Source: Pseudooceanicola sediminis (GTDB lineage Bacteria; Pseudomonadota; Alphaproteobacteria; Rhodobacterales; Rhodobacteraceae). Taken from it: a DNA stretch of 64,000 nt. Position numbers and translations under genes: made by a program. The notes under the pieces are model-generated. The model had not been told where the DNA came from. It saw only the letters and a program-made list of their open reading frames with translations, and searched no databases. Location: NCBI RefSeq assembly GCF_003575965.1, contig NZ_QWJJ01000002.1, forward strand, positions 124,001-188,000. Reading direction: 5' to 3'. This document shows, in pieces, positions 26,705-35,811 of the stretch (the stretch's first letter is position 1; every line of letters starts with the position of its first letter).

Positions 26705-27064
26705 TCAGGCCCGCTTCTCCAGCTTGTTTTCGTGTTGCTGGACCAGCGCGGACTTGCGCCCCTTGTCGTCATAGGTTTCCAGCGTGCGGCGGATCTTGCG
26801 CAGCGTCGAAAACCGGTTCGCGACGGTGCGGATGCCCCGCAGTGCGCCATCCAGCAGCGCCTGGTTGCGCATCACCTTGCCCTTGAGAGGTTGCAGGTGA
26901 TGGGCTTCGATCCCGTCCATTTCATTCAGGGAATCGATCAGCCCTTCCTTCAGCTCCAGCAATGCCGGCAGGCTGTCGAGCTTTCCGCTGACGAGCGCTT
27001 CACGCTCCTGTTCCAGAAGTTTATCGAGTTCTTCGATCAGGGTCTGTTGCGGGTCTTGAGTCAT
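26705..27064 (-). CDS. FlgN-like export chaperone (tentative)
   Basis: A 119-residue helical protein: QTLIEELDKLLEQEREALVSGKLDSLPALLELKEGLIDSL resembles the N-terminal helix of FlgN, the chaperone for the hook-filament junction proteins FlgK and FlgL. The start overlaps the flgJ stop by four bases, so the two are translationally coupled. Its clients are not encoded in this window. FlgN is poorly conserved, so the identification is by pattern and context. Confidence 0.65.
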   Translation of the reverse strand: MTQDPQQTLIEELDKLLEQEREALVSGKLDSLPALLELKEGLIDSLNEMDGIEAHHLQPLKGKVMRNQALLDGALRGIRTVANRFSTLRKIRRTLETYDDKGRKSALVQQHENKLEKRA

Positions 27065-27339
27065 TTCTCTTTCTCCAGGAGTGATTGATAGAGCATTTCG
27101 GCCAATCCGATTCCCCCCGCCTCCACCATGGCGTGGGCCTGTTCTTCACGTAGAAAAGAAGCAAACTGGTCCTCTCCGGTGCCGCCGCCGAAGGACTCCG
27201 GGGTTTCGCCCAACCCGGCAGATTTCAACATTTCCGACAGAAAGGCGGCCTCCATCTTCTGCGCGGCGTCCCACAGCTCCTTCTTGCGGGGGGGCGGGGC
27301 GGGCGGAGTGGGCGGGATGGATGCGAGGCTGTCGGTCAT
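27061..27339 (-). CDS. flgJ: rod-binding protein FlgJ (N-terminal domain only)
   Basis: This 92-residue protein contains the rod-binding domain: ELWDAAQKMEAAFLSEMLKSAG, then DQFASFLREEQAHAMVEAGGIGLAEMLYQSL, matching the FlgJ N-terminal fold that caps the growing rod. The muramidase domain found in enterobacterial FlgJ is absent, as in many alphaproteobacteria. TTGGAG lies nine bases upstream of the ATG at 27339. A much longer open frame upstream has no recognisable content. Confidence 0.85.
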   Translation of the reverse strand: MTDSLASIPPTPPAPPPRKKELWDAAQKMEAAFLSEMLKSAGLGETPESFGGGTGEDQFASFLREEQAHAMVEAGGIGLAEMLYQSLLEKEK

Positions 27340-27453
27340 GGTGAAAGGCTCCAATTTGATCCAGTTCATTGAAAATGCAGCATCACCGGTAAAGAAGCGG
27401 TAACCGTGATTGGCCATAGTACCAGGACGCGGAAGAACTCCCGGAGAGCCATC
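27340..27453. promoter_or_regulatory. divergent flgJ / fliK promoter region
   Basis: The 114-base gap holds GTAA, seven bases, GTAACC at 27389-27405, a possible weak CtrA-type pair (one mismatch in each half). Ribosome binding sites are TTGGAG for flgJ and CGGAGAG for fliK. Confidence 0.35.
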
Positions 27454-29832
27454 ATGAATTTCCTCCCAATGCCCCGCACGGGCCCGGTGCCGGGCAACAC
27501 CTCTGCCCTGGCGCAATCCGCCGCACAGCGCGCTCGCCCCGCGGCGGCGTCCAGATCCGGACCGGATCGCCCCCCCCATCAGGATCAGCGATCAGGCACG
27601 ACCGCCGGCACCCCGCAGGGCGGCGGCCCACACCCGCAGGGCAATGGCGACACCGGGCCGGGGGCGGCAGAAACACCGTCGCGCAGGCAGCTATCGCGCC
27701 AGGTATCCGCCGGATCCGACACCGCCCGCACGTCTGGGCTGACCACAGGGGCCCGCCCCGGCGTCACGGCGCAGGGCACGGCTGCCGCACGCGACGAGGC
27801 GCCGGGCTTTGCCGCCGTTTTCAGCGCTTTGTCGGAGTCGCAAACGCCCCCCCTGTCTGCCCCCTCGGCTGCCCCCGTGATCGGCACGCGATCCGACGCC
27901 AAGGCGGATCGCACTGACGCTACCGACGCTGCATCGGACACCACGGCGCATCCTTCCTCCGCCGACGACGCGCTGGATAAGGCTGGGGCACACGATGCGC
28001 CCGGCCCTGGCACACGCCCCGGGACAACGGCTGGCACGACCTCCGGCATGGCCCCTGGCCAAACATCCGACACTTATGGCGACGCCGACCCTGCGACCGA
28101 CGATCGCGATCCGCGCGCCCTGCCCCCCGACTCGGGCCCGGACCGTCCGCGTCATGGCGCGCTGCACCCGGTCGCCTTTCCCTACGCAGATCCGCCCGGT
28201 GCAATGTCCGGCCACAGCGCGGCGACTGGTCCCACCCCGCAATTGCGCAGCAACGACGCCCCTATGGCGAGACAGGCAGATGCCGCCGCCCGCGCGCCCC
28301 AGGTCGGCAACCACACAGGCAGGCCGCCGGCGCATTGGCCAACGGCCCCGCTCACGGCTTCGACCTCGCGAATGGCGGTGCAACAGGGTGCGGCCCCATC
28401 CGCAGGCGCGCCCACCGCCGTGCAGGCCGATCCCTCCGGTGAAACACGCGCGGCCCCCATCGCCAACCAGTCCGGCATTTCCCAGTCCGGCATTTCCCAG
28501 TCTGGCCTTGCCCAGTCTGGCCATATCCAGCTTCGTACGGCCCAGTCTGCACCGGCCCAGGACCTCCCACAAACCGCCAGCCGCCAATCGCCCCCCGAAC
28601 AGGGCACCCAACCGCGAGAGAATGCGCTTCGGGTCACCGACGCCCCCTCGTCCGCTCGGCAAGGCGGGCCCTCGGCACCGTCGGACACCGCCACCGACGC
28701 CACGCGCAATCGCCCGGCGCAGCAGCCTTTCGGGGATCGCACCCTGCTCTCCGCCTCCGGCACCACATCTGCGGTCAGGGCAGAACAGACCTCAGCGCCG
28801 CCCCCGGTCTCACAGACCGGGCCGGCGCAGCACGCCCCTGCGCCTGCCGACCTCCGCGCGGCGCAGGGGGCACCGCCGCGGGCAACACCCTCCGAATCCT
28901 CCGGCGCTCAGCCGCTGCCCTCCGCCGATCCCCGCCCGACCGCGCCCCTGATGGCGCAACTTGCGCCCGGCACTGGCGCCAATGGTGCCACCGATCCCCG
29001 GATCGGCGCACAAGCCACGCCGCCGCCTGCCCTGCAAACCGGCGATACAACCTCCCGACGTGGCACCACACCTCAGGCCGCCGCATCGCCCGCGCGGATG
29101 ACCGCGCCACGTGCGCTGACTGCGACACCGGCACCGACTGCGACTGCGACTGCGTCCGTCTCCGTGACGGCGCTCTATTCCGGCCCCCGCAATGCCCCCC
29201 GGCAAAACGCTGCCGCCGCCCAACCGGCACCGGTTACACTGACGGCAGAGGGTGATCCCGCGCTGACACGTGGCGCCGACGGCCTTGATGGCGATCTCAC
29301 CGGCCTGCGCTCCGCCGACATGCCCGGTGCAGCGCCCGATGGCCGCGCCGTCACGCAGCGCGACCTGGCGCGCCACATCGCCAACCAGATTGCCAGCGCT
29401 GCCGCCCGGCCGGATACGCGATCCGACGCCCGCATGACCGAGGTGCGCCTGGACCCCGAGGAACTGGGGCGGGTCAGCCTGCGCCTCAGCGCCGATGACA
29501 TCGGCGTCACCCTGCACGTCACCGCGGAACGGGCCGACACGATGGACCTCATGCGTCGCCATATCTCCCTGCTTCAGGACAGCTATCGCGCCATGGGGTA
29601 CCAGCGGGTCGAGATTTCGATCAATGGCCAGCAAACCGGCGGCAGCCATGGCCAGTGGGCTGGCGGCGGCGGCACGGGCAACGGCCCCGCTCCAGACGGA
29701 TCCGGTGACCGGCCTACCCCGACGCCCCCCGCGCCCGAGGCTGCGGCCACCGCACAAACCGAATCGGGCCTGCGCCAGGGGGGTCTGCGCCAGCCCGGCC
29801 AGCAAACCGACAAGATCGACATCAGACTTTAA
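27454..29832 (+). CDS. fliK: hook-length control protein FliK
   Basis: FliK measures hook length and triggers the FlhB switch. The 792-residue protein is mostly low-complexity (Ala, Pro, Thr, Gln, Gly), as expected for a ruler. The C terminus has the conserved Flg_hook domain: RLDPEELGRVSLRLSADD, TLHVTAERADTMDLMRRHI, then AMGYQRVEISING. The ATG at 27454 has CCGGAGAG upstream; an in-frame GTG at 27406 does not. A four-copy 15-bp tandem repeat (28468-28527) encodes QSG-x-x units. It is about twice the length of Salmonella FliK (405 residues). Confidence 0.9.
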   Translation: MNFLPMPRTGPVPGNTSALAQSAAQRARPAAASRSGPDRPPHQDQRSGTTAGTPQGGGPHPQGNGDTGPGAAETPSRRQLSRQVSAGSDTARTSGLTTGARPGVTAQGTAAARDEAPGFAAVFSALSESQTPPLSAPSAAPVIGTRSDAKADRTDATDAASDTTAHPSSADDALDKAGAHDAPGPGTRPGTTAGTTSGMAPGQTSDTYGDADPATDDRDPRALPPDSGPDRPRHGALHPVAFPYADPPGAMSGHSAATGPTPQLRSNDAPMARQADAAARAPQVGNHTGRPPAHWPTAPLTASTSRMAVQQGAAPSAGAPTAVQADPSGETRAAPIANQSGISQSGISQSGLAQSGHIQLRTAQSAPAQDLPQTASRQSPPEQGTQPRENALRVTDAPSSARQGGPSAPSDTATDATRNRPAQQPFGDRTLLSASGTTSAVRAEQTSAPPPVSQTGPAQHAPAPADLRAAQGAPPRATPSESSGAQPLPSADPRPTAPLMAQLAPGTGANGATDPRIGAQATPPPALQTGDTTSRRGTTPQAAASPARMTAPRALTATPAPTATATASVSVTALYSGPRNAPRQNAAAAQPAPVTLTAEGDPALTRGADGLDGDLTGLRSADMPGAAPDGRAVTQRDLARHIANQIASAAARPDTRSDARMTEVRLDPEELGRVSLRLSADDIGVTLHVTAERADTMDLMRRHISLLQDSYRAMGYQRVEISINGQQTGGSHGQWAGGGGTGNGPAPDGSGDRPTPTPPAPEAAATAQTESGLRQGGLRQPGQQTDKIDIRL
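28468..28530 (+). repeat. tandem 15-bp repeat inside fliK
   Basis: Four consecutive units beginning CAGTCYGGC encode QSGIS, QSGIS, QSGLA and QSGHI, followed by a further CAG. The first two units are identical. It lies in the non-conserved ruler region. Confidence 0.85.
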
Positions 29833-29850
29833 GCTCGGAAGGAGCCTCCC

Positions 29851-30546
29851 ATGGACGTTGCGCAAACCACCGCCGCGGCACAGACCAGCGCCGCCTCGGC
29901 AGCCAGTTCCGCCAGTTCCGCCAGTTCCGTCAACAGCGACGCCAAGCCCGGCATCAGCTCGGATTTCGAGACATTCCTGCAAATGCTCTCGACGCAGCTC
30001 AAGAATCAGGACCCCCTGAATCCCGTCGAATCCGCCGATTTCGCGGTGCAGCTGGCGACGTTCTCCTCGGTCGAACAACAGGTGCTGACGAACAACCTGC
30101 TTCAGGGGCTGGCGGGGCAATTCGCCTCCTCCGGCATGTCGGACCTGGCCAATTGGGTGGGCATGGACGCGCGCTCTGCCGCGCCCGCCAGCTATTCCGG
30201 GTCACCGATCAGCATCGCGCCCGCGCCGCAGGCCGGTGCCGATGAAACCCGCCTGATCGTGCGCAATGCAAACGGAACGATCGTGTCCAGCGCCCCGATT
30301 CCGGTGTCCGACGATCAGCTTGAATGGGATGGCAGAACCGCGTCGGGTGCCGCCCTGCCCCATGGCACCTATACCTTCGAGCTTGAGAATTACGCCAATG
30401 GTGCCCTTCTCGGCACGGATGTGGTCGAAAGCTATTCCCGCGTCAGCGAAGCCCGCATCGTCGATGGTCAGACGATGCTGGTCACCACGTCGGGAACCAT
30501 GCTGCCCAGTTCGGAAATCTCGGGGCTGCGCCAGCCCGGCGCCTGA
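29851..30546 (+). CDS. flgD: hook-capping protein FlgD
   Basis: FlgD caps the growing hook. The 231-residue product has the N-terminal signature FETFLQMLSTQLKNQDPLNPVESADFAVQLATFSSVEQQ, split here only for description, and a C-terminal Ig-like part (IPVSDDQLEWDGR ... LPHGTYTFELE). A Ser/Ala-rich start includes three tandem GCCAGTTCC units (29902-29928). The hook protein gene flgE does not follow; the next gene is unrelated. Confidence 0.95.
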   Translation: MDVAQTTAAAQTSAASAASSASSASSVNSDAKPGISSDFETFLQMLSTQLKNQDPLNPVESADFAVQLATFSSVEQQVLTNNLLQGLAGQFASSGMSDLANWVGMDARSAAPASYSGSPISIAPAPQAGADETRLIVRNANGTIVSSAPIPVSDDQLEWDGRTASGAALPHGTYTFELENYANGALLGTDVVESYSRVSEARIVDGQTMLVTTSGTMLPSSEISGLRQPGA

Positions 30547-30609
30547 CACCTTGCTGCCTGCCCGCGCAGCTTTTAGGTATGCGGGGCGGCAGGCAACAGG
30601 GGCAGCACG

Positions 30610-31506
30610 GTGCAGCAGACAGGCAACAGCGGGCCGCCCCAAAGGGCGCAGGCACCGGGCGCAGGCGGCCCTGACGCCGCCACCGACCTTGCCCGCCTCG
30701 GGCTCGCACGGGGGCTGGCCCGCGATCCCGCGCTCTGGCAACCCCAGACAGGGGGGCGCAGCAACCTCAGCTGGCGCGTGCCGCATCCCAACGGTGACTG
30801 CGTGGTCAAGCTGTTCCGGCCCGCCCGTGGCTGCACCGTCTTTCCCAATGATCCGGCGGCCGAGGCGCAGATGCTGCGGCACCTGTCAGGGTGCGACATT
30901 GCGCCGACCCTGTTGCACGCGGGCGACACGCCGCAGGGTCCCTGCATCGTCTATCGCCATATCGCCGGGCCAACCTGGGCAGGCGGGCGGGCCGAGATCC
31001 CCCGGATTGCGCGCCTCCTGCGACACCTGCACGGCCTGCCGGCCCCCTCAGGCCTGCGCCGCGGCCCGAACGGCACCGATGCCCTGCGGGACGAGATCGC
31101 GGCCCAGTTGCCACCCGGTGCGCACTGCCCGCCGCTGCCCGATGTCACGCTGCCCCCGGTCGCGCCCCGGCTGATCCATGGCGATCCGGTGCCCGGCAAT
31201 ATCGTGATCTCCGCAAGCGGTCTGCGACTGATCGACTGGCAGTGTCCGGCCCTTGGCGATCCCTGTCTCGATCTGGCGACGTTCCTGTCGCCGGCGATGG
31301 GGCTGCTCTATCTCGGCAAACCGCTCGATTCGGCGGCGCGTGCGGACTTTCTGGCGGCCTATGGCGATGCGCAGGTCGTCGCGCGCTATCACGCGCTGGC
31401 GCCGTTCTTTCACGCAAGGATGGCGGCCTATTGCCTCAGCCGCGCGGCATCCGGGTCCGCCGCGGATCGCCGCGCGGCCACTCTTGAACTTGCCGCTCTC
31501 GCTTGA
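30610..31506 (+). CDS. APH/choline-kinase-like phosphotransferase
   Basis: A 298-residue protein of the aminoglycoside-phosphotransferase fold. It has an N-terminal nucleotide lobe (VVKLFRP supplies the ATP-binding Lys) and the catalytic motif LIHGDPVPGNIVI, followed by LRLIDWQCPALGDPCLDLATFL, which carries the magnesium-binding Asp. The HGD-x4-N and D(W)-type motifs are intact, so it should be active. The substrate cannot be read from sequence; it is more probably a choline- or sugar-type kinase than a resistance gene. The start is a GTG. Confidence 0.8.
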   Translation: MQQTGNSGPPQRAQAPGAGGPDAATDLARLGLARGLARDPALWQPQTGGRSNLSWRVPHPNGDCVVKLFRPARGCTVFPNDPAAEAQMLRHLSGCDIAPTLLHAGDTPQGPCIVYRHIAGPTWAGGRAEIPRIARLLRHLHGLPAPSGLRRGPNGTDALRDEIAAQLPPGAHCPPLPDVTLPPVAPRLIHGDPVPGNIVISASGLRLIDWQCPALGDPCLDLATFLSPAMGLLYLGKPLDSAARADFLAAYGDAQVVARYHALAPFFHARMAAYCLSRAASGSAADRRAATLELAALA

Positions 31507-31549
31507 ACTGGCGACCTTGGCGCGGGCTGACCACGCGCCGCGACCCTGA

Positions 31550-33079
31550 TCAGAAACTTTCGGCCAGCAGCATCACCAGCAGGCCCAGCGCCAGACCACC
31601 GCCGCCCCAGAGCATCCGCGTCCGCCAGGTACGCTGCGGTTGCGGGGGCGTTTCGGCCATCTGCTGGCTCAGCGCCTTTTCCACAAGACCGGGCAGGCGC
31701 GGGCCAAAGCGGGCCATGACCTGCGCCGTGCGGCCCAGATCGCGCAGCAAGGCGCGCGGCCCGATGCTCTTGCGGATATAGTCGCCGACGACCGGCTGGG
31801 CGACCTGCCAGATATTGATATTGGGGTTGAGCGAGCGTGACACCCCCTCGACCACCACCATCGTGCGTTGCAGCAGGATCAGCTCGGTCCGCGTCTCCAT
31901 CCCGAAACGCTCCGTGACCTCGAACAGATAGCTCAGCAGACGGCCCATCGAAATCCGCGTGGCGTCCATGCCGAAAATCGGCTCTCCCACCGCGCGCAGG
32001 GCGCGGGCGAATTCGTCGACATCGCGGTCGTGGGGCACGTAGCCCGCTTCGAAATGCACCTCGGCGACGCGCAGGTAATCGCGCTTGATGAAGCCATAGA
32101 GGATCTCGGCATAGACGCGGCGTGTGTATTCGTCGATATGCCCCATGATGCCGAAGTCATAGGCGATGATATCCCCGTCGAGCGAAACCTTCAGGTTGCC
32201 CTGATGCATGTCCCCGTGGAAAAACCCGTCGCGCAGCGCGTGGTTCAGGAACAGGGTCAGCACCCGTTCACCCAGCACGGCACGGTTCAGGCCGGCGGCG
32301 TCCAGCGCGTCGTTGTCGCCCAGCGGCACCCCTTCGGCCCAGTCCATCGTCATGACGCGGCGTGTCGAATACATCCAGTTGATCGCGGGCAGGCGGAATC
32401 CGGGGTCATCCTGGGTATTGGCCGAAAATTCCGACGCGCTGGCCGCTTCCAGCCGCAGGTCCAGCTCGGCGTTCACCACGCCCTCGAAATGCTTGATCAC
32501 CTCGGACGGGCGCAGCCGGCGCGACGACGGCGACAGCCCCTCGATGATCGACGCCGCCAGGTAAAAGGCATCGACATCGCGGCGGAACGCACGTTCGATA
32601 CCCGGGCGCAGGATCTTGACCGCGACATCGGCGCCGGTTTCGGCCAGGCGGGCGCGATGCACCTGCGCGATCGACGCGGCGGCGACCGGGGCGGAAAAGT
32701 CGGTATAAATCGACTCCAGCGGTTGCCCCAGCTCCTGCTCGACCGCGTTGCGGGCGGCCTGCTGGCTGAACGGGGGCAGCTTGTCCTGCAACACGCGCAA
32801 TTGCAGCGCCAGCTCGGGGCCGACGACATCGGGGCGCGTCGACAGGATCTGGCCGAACTTGATATAGGCGGGGCCCAGCGCCTGAAGGGCGCGCGGCACG
32901 GGCGGCATCGCCGCATCGCCCTTCAGCCCCAGGAACTGGAACGGCCAGCCAAGGATGCGCGCGGCAAGGCGCAGCAGCGGCGGGGCCTGGTAGGCATCAA
33001 GGATAACGCCCATCGCGCCGGTACGCTCGAACGTGGCGCCGGTGCGCACCAGCCGCCAGATGTTGTGCGGTCCGCGCAT
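31550..33079 (-). CDS. ubiB: ubiquinone biosynthesis protein UbiB
   Basis: UbiB is an atypical ADCK/ABC1-family ATPase needed for ubiquinone synthesis. The 509-residue protein has the family KxGQ-type motif ([13 protein letters not shown]), the Ala-rich loop [11 protein letters not shown], the invariant catalytic-type Lys in VAVKILRPG, and DFGIMGHID. The C terminus carries a hydrophobic segment ([18 protein letters not shown]) that anchors it to the inner membrane. It lies three bases after ubiE, forming a ubiE-ubiB operon. Confidence 0.95.
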   Translation of the reverse strand: MRGPHNIWRLVRTGATFERTGAMGVILDAYQAPPLLRLAARILGWPFQFLGLKGDAAMPPVPRALQALGPAYIKFGQILSTRPDVVGPELALQLRVLQDKLPPFSQQAARNAVEQELGQPLESIYTDFSAPVAAASIAQVHRARLAETGADVAVKILRPGIERAFRRDVDAFYLAASIIEGLSPSSRRLRPSEVIKHFEGVVNAELDLRLEAASASEFSANTQDDPGFRLPAINWMYSTRRVMTMDWAEGVPLGDNDALDAAGLNRAVLGERVLTLFLNHALRDGFFHGDMHQGNLKVSLDGDIIAYDFGIMGHIDEYTRRVYAEILYGFIKRDYLRVAEVHFEAGYVPHDRDVDEFARALRAVGEPIFGMDATRISMGRLLSYLFEVTERFGMETRTELILLQRTMVVVEGVSRSLNPNINIWQVAQPVVGDYIRKSIGPRALLRDLGRTAQVMARFGPRLPGLVEKALSQQMAETPPQPQRTWRTRMLWGGGGLALGLLVMLLAESF

Positions 33080-33082
33080 GAT

Positions 33083-33826
33083 CTAGATTTTCCATCCCGA
33101 ATGCAGGGCCGCAACACCCAGGGTCAGGTTGCGATACTTGGCGTTTTCAAAGCCCGCGTCGCGCACCATCTGCAGGAACGTCTCCTGGTCGGGAAAACGG
33201 CGGATCGATTCGACGAGGTACTGATAGCTGTCGCGATCATTGGCGATCAGCTGGCCCATCGCGGGAATCATGTTGAAGCTGTAGCGGTCATAGGCCCATT
33301 GCAGCGCCGGGGTGGGGATCTGGCTGAATTCCAGCACCATCAGGCGGCCCCCCGGGCGCAGCACGCGGTAAGCCTCGGCCAGCGCGTCCTGCGGGCGGGT
33401 GACGTTGCGGATGCCGAAGCTGATCGTGTAGACATCGAAGCTGTTGTCGCGGAAGGGCAGCGCCATGGCATCGCCGGTGACCCAGTCGAGACTGTCGGCC
33501 ATCGCCGCCGCCTCGGCGCGCTTGCGGCCCGCGACCAGCATCGGCTCGGTCAGGTCCAGCACCGTGGCATGGCCGAAGCCCGCGCGCTTCAGGAACCGGA
33601 ACGAAATGTCGCCAGTGCCGCCCGCCACATCCAGCAGCTGCTGGCCGGGCCGCGGGGCCAGCCAGTCCATCATCGCATCTTTCCAGATGCGGTGAATCCC
33701 GAGGGACATCGCGTCGTTCATGACGTCGTATTTCGAGGCAACCGAATTGAAGACGCCCTGCACACGGCCGGCCTTCTCGTCCTCGGGGACTTCGCTGAAT
33801 CCGAAATGGGTGGTCTTTTCGTTCAT
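33083..33826 (-). CDS. ubiE: ubiquinone/menaquinone methyltransferase UbiE
   Basis: UbiE is the C-methyltransferase that methylates the benzoquinol ring using SAM. The 247-residue protein has the family start [21 protein letters not shown], then [19 protein letters not shown], the SAM motif [12 protein letters not shown], and [25 protein letters not shown]; each is characteristic of UbiE/COQ5. The start at 33826 (MNEKTTHFG) matches the family; the frame remains open upstream without homology. Confidence 0.97.
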   Translation of the reverse strand: MNEKTTHFGFSEVPEDEKAGRVQGVFNSVASKYDVMNDAMSLGIHRIWKDAMMDWLAPRPGQQLLDVAGGTGDISFRFLKRAGFGHATVLDLTEPMLVAGRKRAEAAAMADSLDWVTGDAMALPFRDNSFDVYTISFGIRNVTRPQDALAEAYRVLRPGGRLMVLEFSQIPTPALQWAYDRYSFNMIPAMGQLIANDRDSYQYLVESIRRFPDQETFLQMVRDAGFENAKYRNLTLGVAALHSGWKI

Positions 33827-33974
33827 GGCTCTTGCGCTTATCTGTGCTGTGCCCTTCCTTATAGGGTGCTGGGCCGTCGCTGCAATGCGTGCATGTGGCA
33901 CGGGGCCGCGACAGGCGGAAAGGGGGCCATCTGCCGGTGTGCTGTCCTTTGTCGAGCCGGGCTGCGTGGAACCG

Positions 33975-34022
33975 CGCGGGGGCCAGCCCCCGCGACCCCC
34001 GGGATATTTGCAACAGGGAAAC
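33975..34022 (+). repeat. GC hairpin + GGGATATTT interspersed element, copy 1
   Basis: CGCGGGGG/CCCCCGCG (33975-33994) is followed by GGGATATTT, G, CAACAGGGAAAC (34001-34022). The second copy before recF (42236-42284) has the same 22-base 3' part with one mismatch. It lies 44 bases before mutM. Confidence 0.7.
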
Positions 34023-34066
34023 CTGTAGAGACCACGAGAATGGCAGCGGGCCTGCCGGGAGAGCAC

Positions 34067-34918
34067 ATGCCGGAACTACCAGAGGTCGAGACCGTGCGCC
34101 GGGGGCTGGCGCCCGCGATGGAGGGTGCGGTGATCACGCAGGCCGCCGTCAACCGGCCCGATCTGCGCTGGCCGTTTCCCCAAGGAATGGCCGCACGGCT
34201 GCAGGGCCAGAGGGTTCTGCAGTTGCGCCGCAGGTCCAAGTACATCCTGGCCGATCTGTCGGGGGGAGAGAGCCTGCTTGTTCACCTGGGCATGTCGGGT
34301 CGGATGACCGTATCGGGCGATCCGCTGGGGCAGTTCGTGCATGAGCACCCGCTGGCCGCGAAGCACGACCACGTGGTGCTGGACATGGACAATGGCGCGC
34401 GCATCACCTTCAACGATCCGCGTCGCTTCGGGTCGATGGACCTGATGGCGACGGCAGGGGCCGAGGCGCACAAGCTGCTGGCCGGGCTGGGGCCGGAGCC
34501 CCTGGGCAACGCCTTTTCCGGTACATACCTGGCACAGGCCCTCAGGCTGCGGCGGACACCGGTGAAATCGGCCCTGCTGGATCAGCGCGTCGTGGCGGGG
34601 CTTGGCAACATCTATGTCTGCGAAGCGCTGTTTCGCGCCGGGATATCGCCGTTGCGCCGCTGTGACCGGATTGCGACACGGCGGCTGGCCGCGCTGGTGC
34701 CGGTGATCCGGGATGTGCTGGGCGAGGCGATCGAGGCGGGGGGATCGTCGTTGCGCGATTTTCGCCAGGCCAGCGGGGAATTGGGCTATTTCCAGCACAG
34801 CTTCGACGTTTATGGCCGCGAGGGCGATCCCTGTCGCACCCCCACATGCGGCAGGCCGATCCAGCGCGTCGTGCAATCGGGACGGTCGAGCTTCTTTTGC
34901 CCGCAGTGCCAGCGATAA
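34067..34918 (+). CDS. mutM: formamidopyrimidine-DNA glycosylase
   Basis: Fpg/MutM removes oxidised purines such as 8-oxoguanine. The 283-residue protein starts [14 protein letters not shown], providing the catalytic Pro (after Met removal) and Glu. It has RRRSKYIL (the binding Lys), HLGMSGRM, and the C-terminal zinc finger [20 protein letters not shown] with FFCPQC. A continuous open frame extends far upstream, but the N-terminal proline is obligatory, which fixes the start at 34067. It is divergent from ubiE. Confidence 0.97.
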   Translation: MPELPEVETVRRGLAPAMEGAVITQAAVNRPDLRWPFPQGMAARLQGQRVLQLRRRSKYILADLSGGESLLVHLGMSGRMTVSGDPLGQFVHEHPLAAKHDHVVLDMDNGARITFNDPRRFGSMDLMATAGAEAHKLLAGLGPEPLGNAFSGTYLAQALRLRRTPVKSALLDQRVVAGLGNIYVCEALFRAGISPLRRCDRIATRRLAALVPVIRDVLGEAIEAGGSSLRDFRQASGELGYFQHSFDVYGREGDPCRTPTCGRPIQRVVQSGRSSFFCPQCQR

Positions 34919-35005
34919 CGCGACGGCGCGCAAAGATAACTTGATCCGGGGTCGCAAAGTGTTAGGGAATCGGGACTAAATCTTAACCAAAGGGATCCTG
35001 ACCCC

Positions 35006-35782
35006 ATGGCCTATGAGACGATCATCGTCGAAATAGAAGATCACATCGCCCTGGTGAAACTGAACCGGCCGGACGCGATGAATGCCCTCAACGATACCCT
35101 GCTGGAGGAATTGGCCGATGCGCTGACGGCCGCGCAGAAGAATGCGCAGGTGCGCTGCATCGTGATTGCCGGCACCGAGAAATTCTTTGCCGCCGGCGCC
35201 GACATCAAGATGATGTCCGAGAAGAGCTTTGTCGATGTCTTCATGGGCGATCTGTTCGGGGCGGAAACCGCGGCCATCGCGCGGATTCGCAAGCCGATCA
35301 TCGCCGCCGTGTCCGGCTATGCCCTGGGGGGCGGTTGCGAACTGGCGATGATGTGCGATTTCATCATCTGTTCCGATACCGCCAAGTTCGGCCAGCCCGA
35401 GATCAACCTCGGCGTCATTGCCGGGCTGGGCGGCACCCAGCGGCTGACCCGCGCCGTGGGCAAGGCCAAGGCGATGGACATGAACCTGACGGGCCGTTTC
35501 ATGGACGCCGAGGAAGCCGAGCGCGCGGGCCTCGTGTCGCGTGTCGTTCCCGCCAAGAAGCTGATGGAAGAGGCGATGGGCGCCGCCAACAAGATCGCGG
35601 AAAAAAGCATGATCACGGTCATGGCGGTCAAGGAATCGGTCAACAGGTCGTTCGAGACCACCCTGACCGAAGGGATGCTGTTCGAACGCCGCCTGTTCTT
35701 CTCGATGTTCTCGACCGAGGATCAGAACGAAGGCATGACCGCCTTTCTGGAGAAACGCGAAGCGCAGTTCCGCGACCGCTGA
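35006..35782 (+). CDS. enoyl-CoA hydratase
   Basis: A crotonase-family hydratase that adds water to trans-2-enoyl-CoA. The 258-residue protein has the oxyanion-hole segments KFFAAGADIKMM and YALGGGCELAMMCD, and the catalytic Glu in GQPEINLGVIAGLGGTQRL. The second catalytic acid of the rat enzyme, in AMEM, aligns with AMDM here, so it is Asp. This Asp occurs in other members. It follows mutM by 87 bases, a gene order seen in Rhodobacterales. Precise substrate not determinable. Confidence 0.92.
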   Translation: MAYETIIVEIEDHIALVKLNRPDAMNALNDTLLEELADALTAAQKNAQVRCIVIAGTEKFFAAGADIKMMSEKSFVDVFMGDLFGAETAAIARIRKPIIAAVSGYALGGGCELAMMCDFIICSDTAKFGQPEINLGVIAGLGGTQRLTRAVGKAKAMDMNLTGRFMDAEEAERAGLVSRVVPAKKLMEEAMGAANKIAEKSMITVMAVKESVNRSFETTLTEGMLFERRLFFSMFSTEDQNEGMTAFLEKREAQFRDR

Positions 35783-35811
35783 TCTATCGGGGGGGGGCGC
35801 GGCGCGGCCGG

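Noticed and set aside
27691-28662. Alternative frames inside fliK on both strands
   Set aside because: fliK is low-complexity and GC-rich, so all frames stay open. Only frame 27454-29832 ends in the conserved Flg_hook domain.
30551-30596. Terminator after flgD
   Set aside because: The arms TTGCTGCCTGCCCGC and 30581-30596 pair only with several bulges and no T-tract follows, so it was not listed.
30610-31506. Aminoglycoside resistance gene
   Set aside because: The APH fold is shared by many metabolic kinases, and the chromosomal setting next to ubiB gives no sign of a resistance cassette.
31868-34066. A very long open frame on the plus strand antisense to ubiB and ubiE, continuous with mutM
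   Set aside because: It is a by-product of GC-rich codon usage opposite real genes. The opposite strand encodes complete UbiB and UbiE, and MutM needs its N-terminal proline at 34067.
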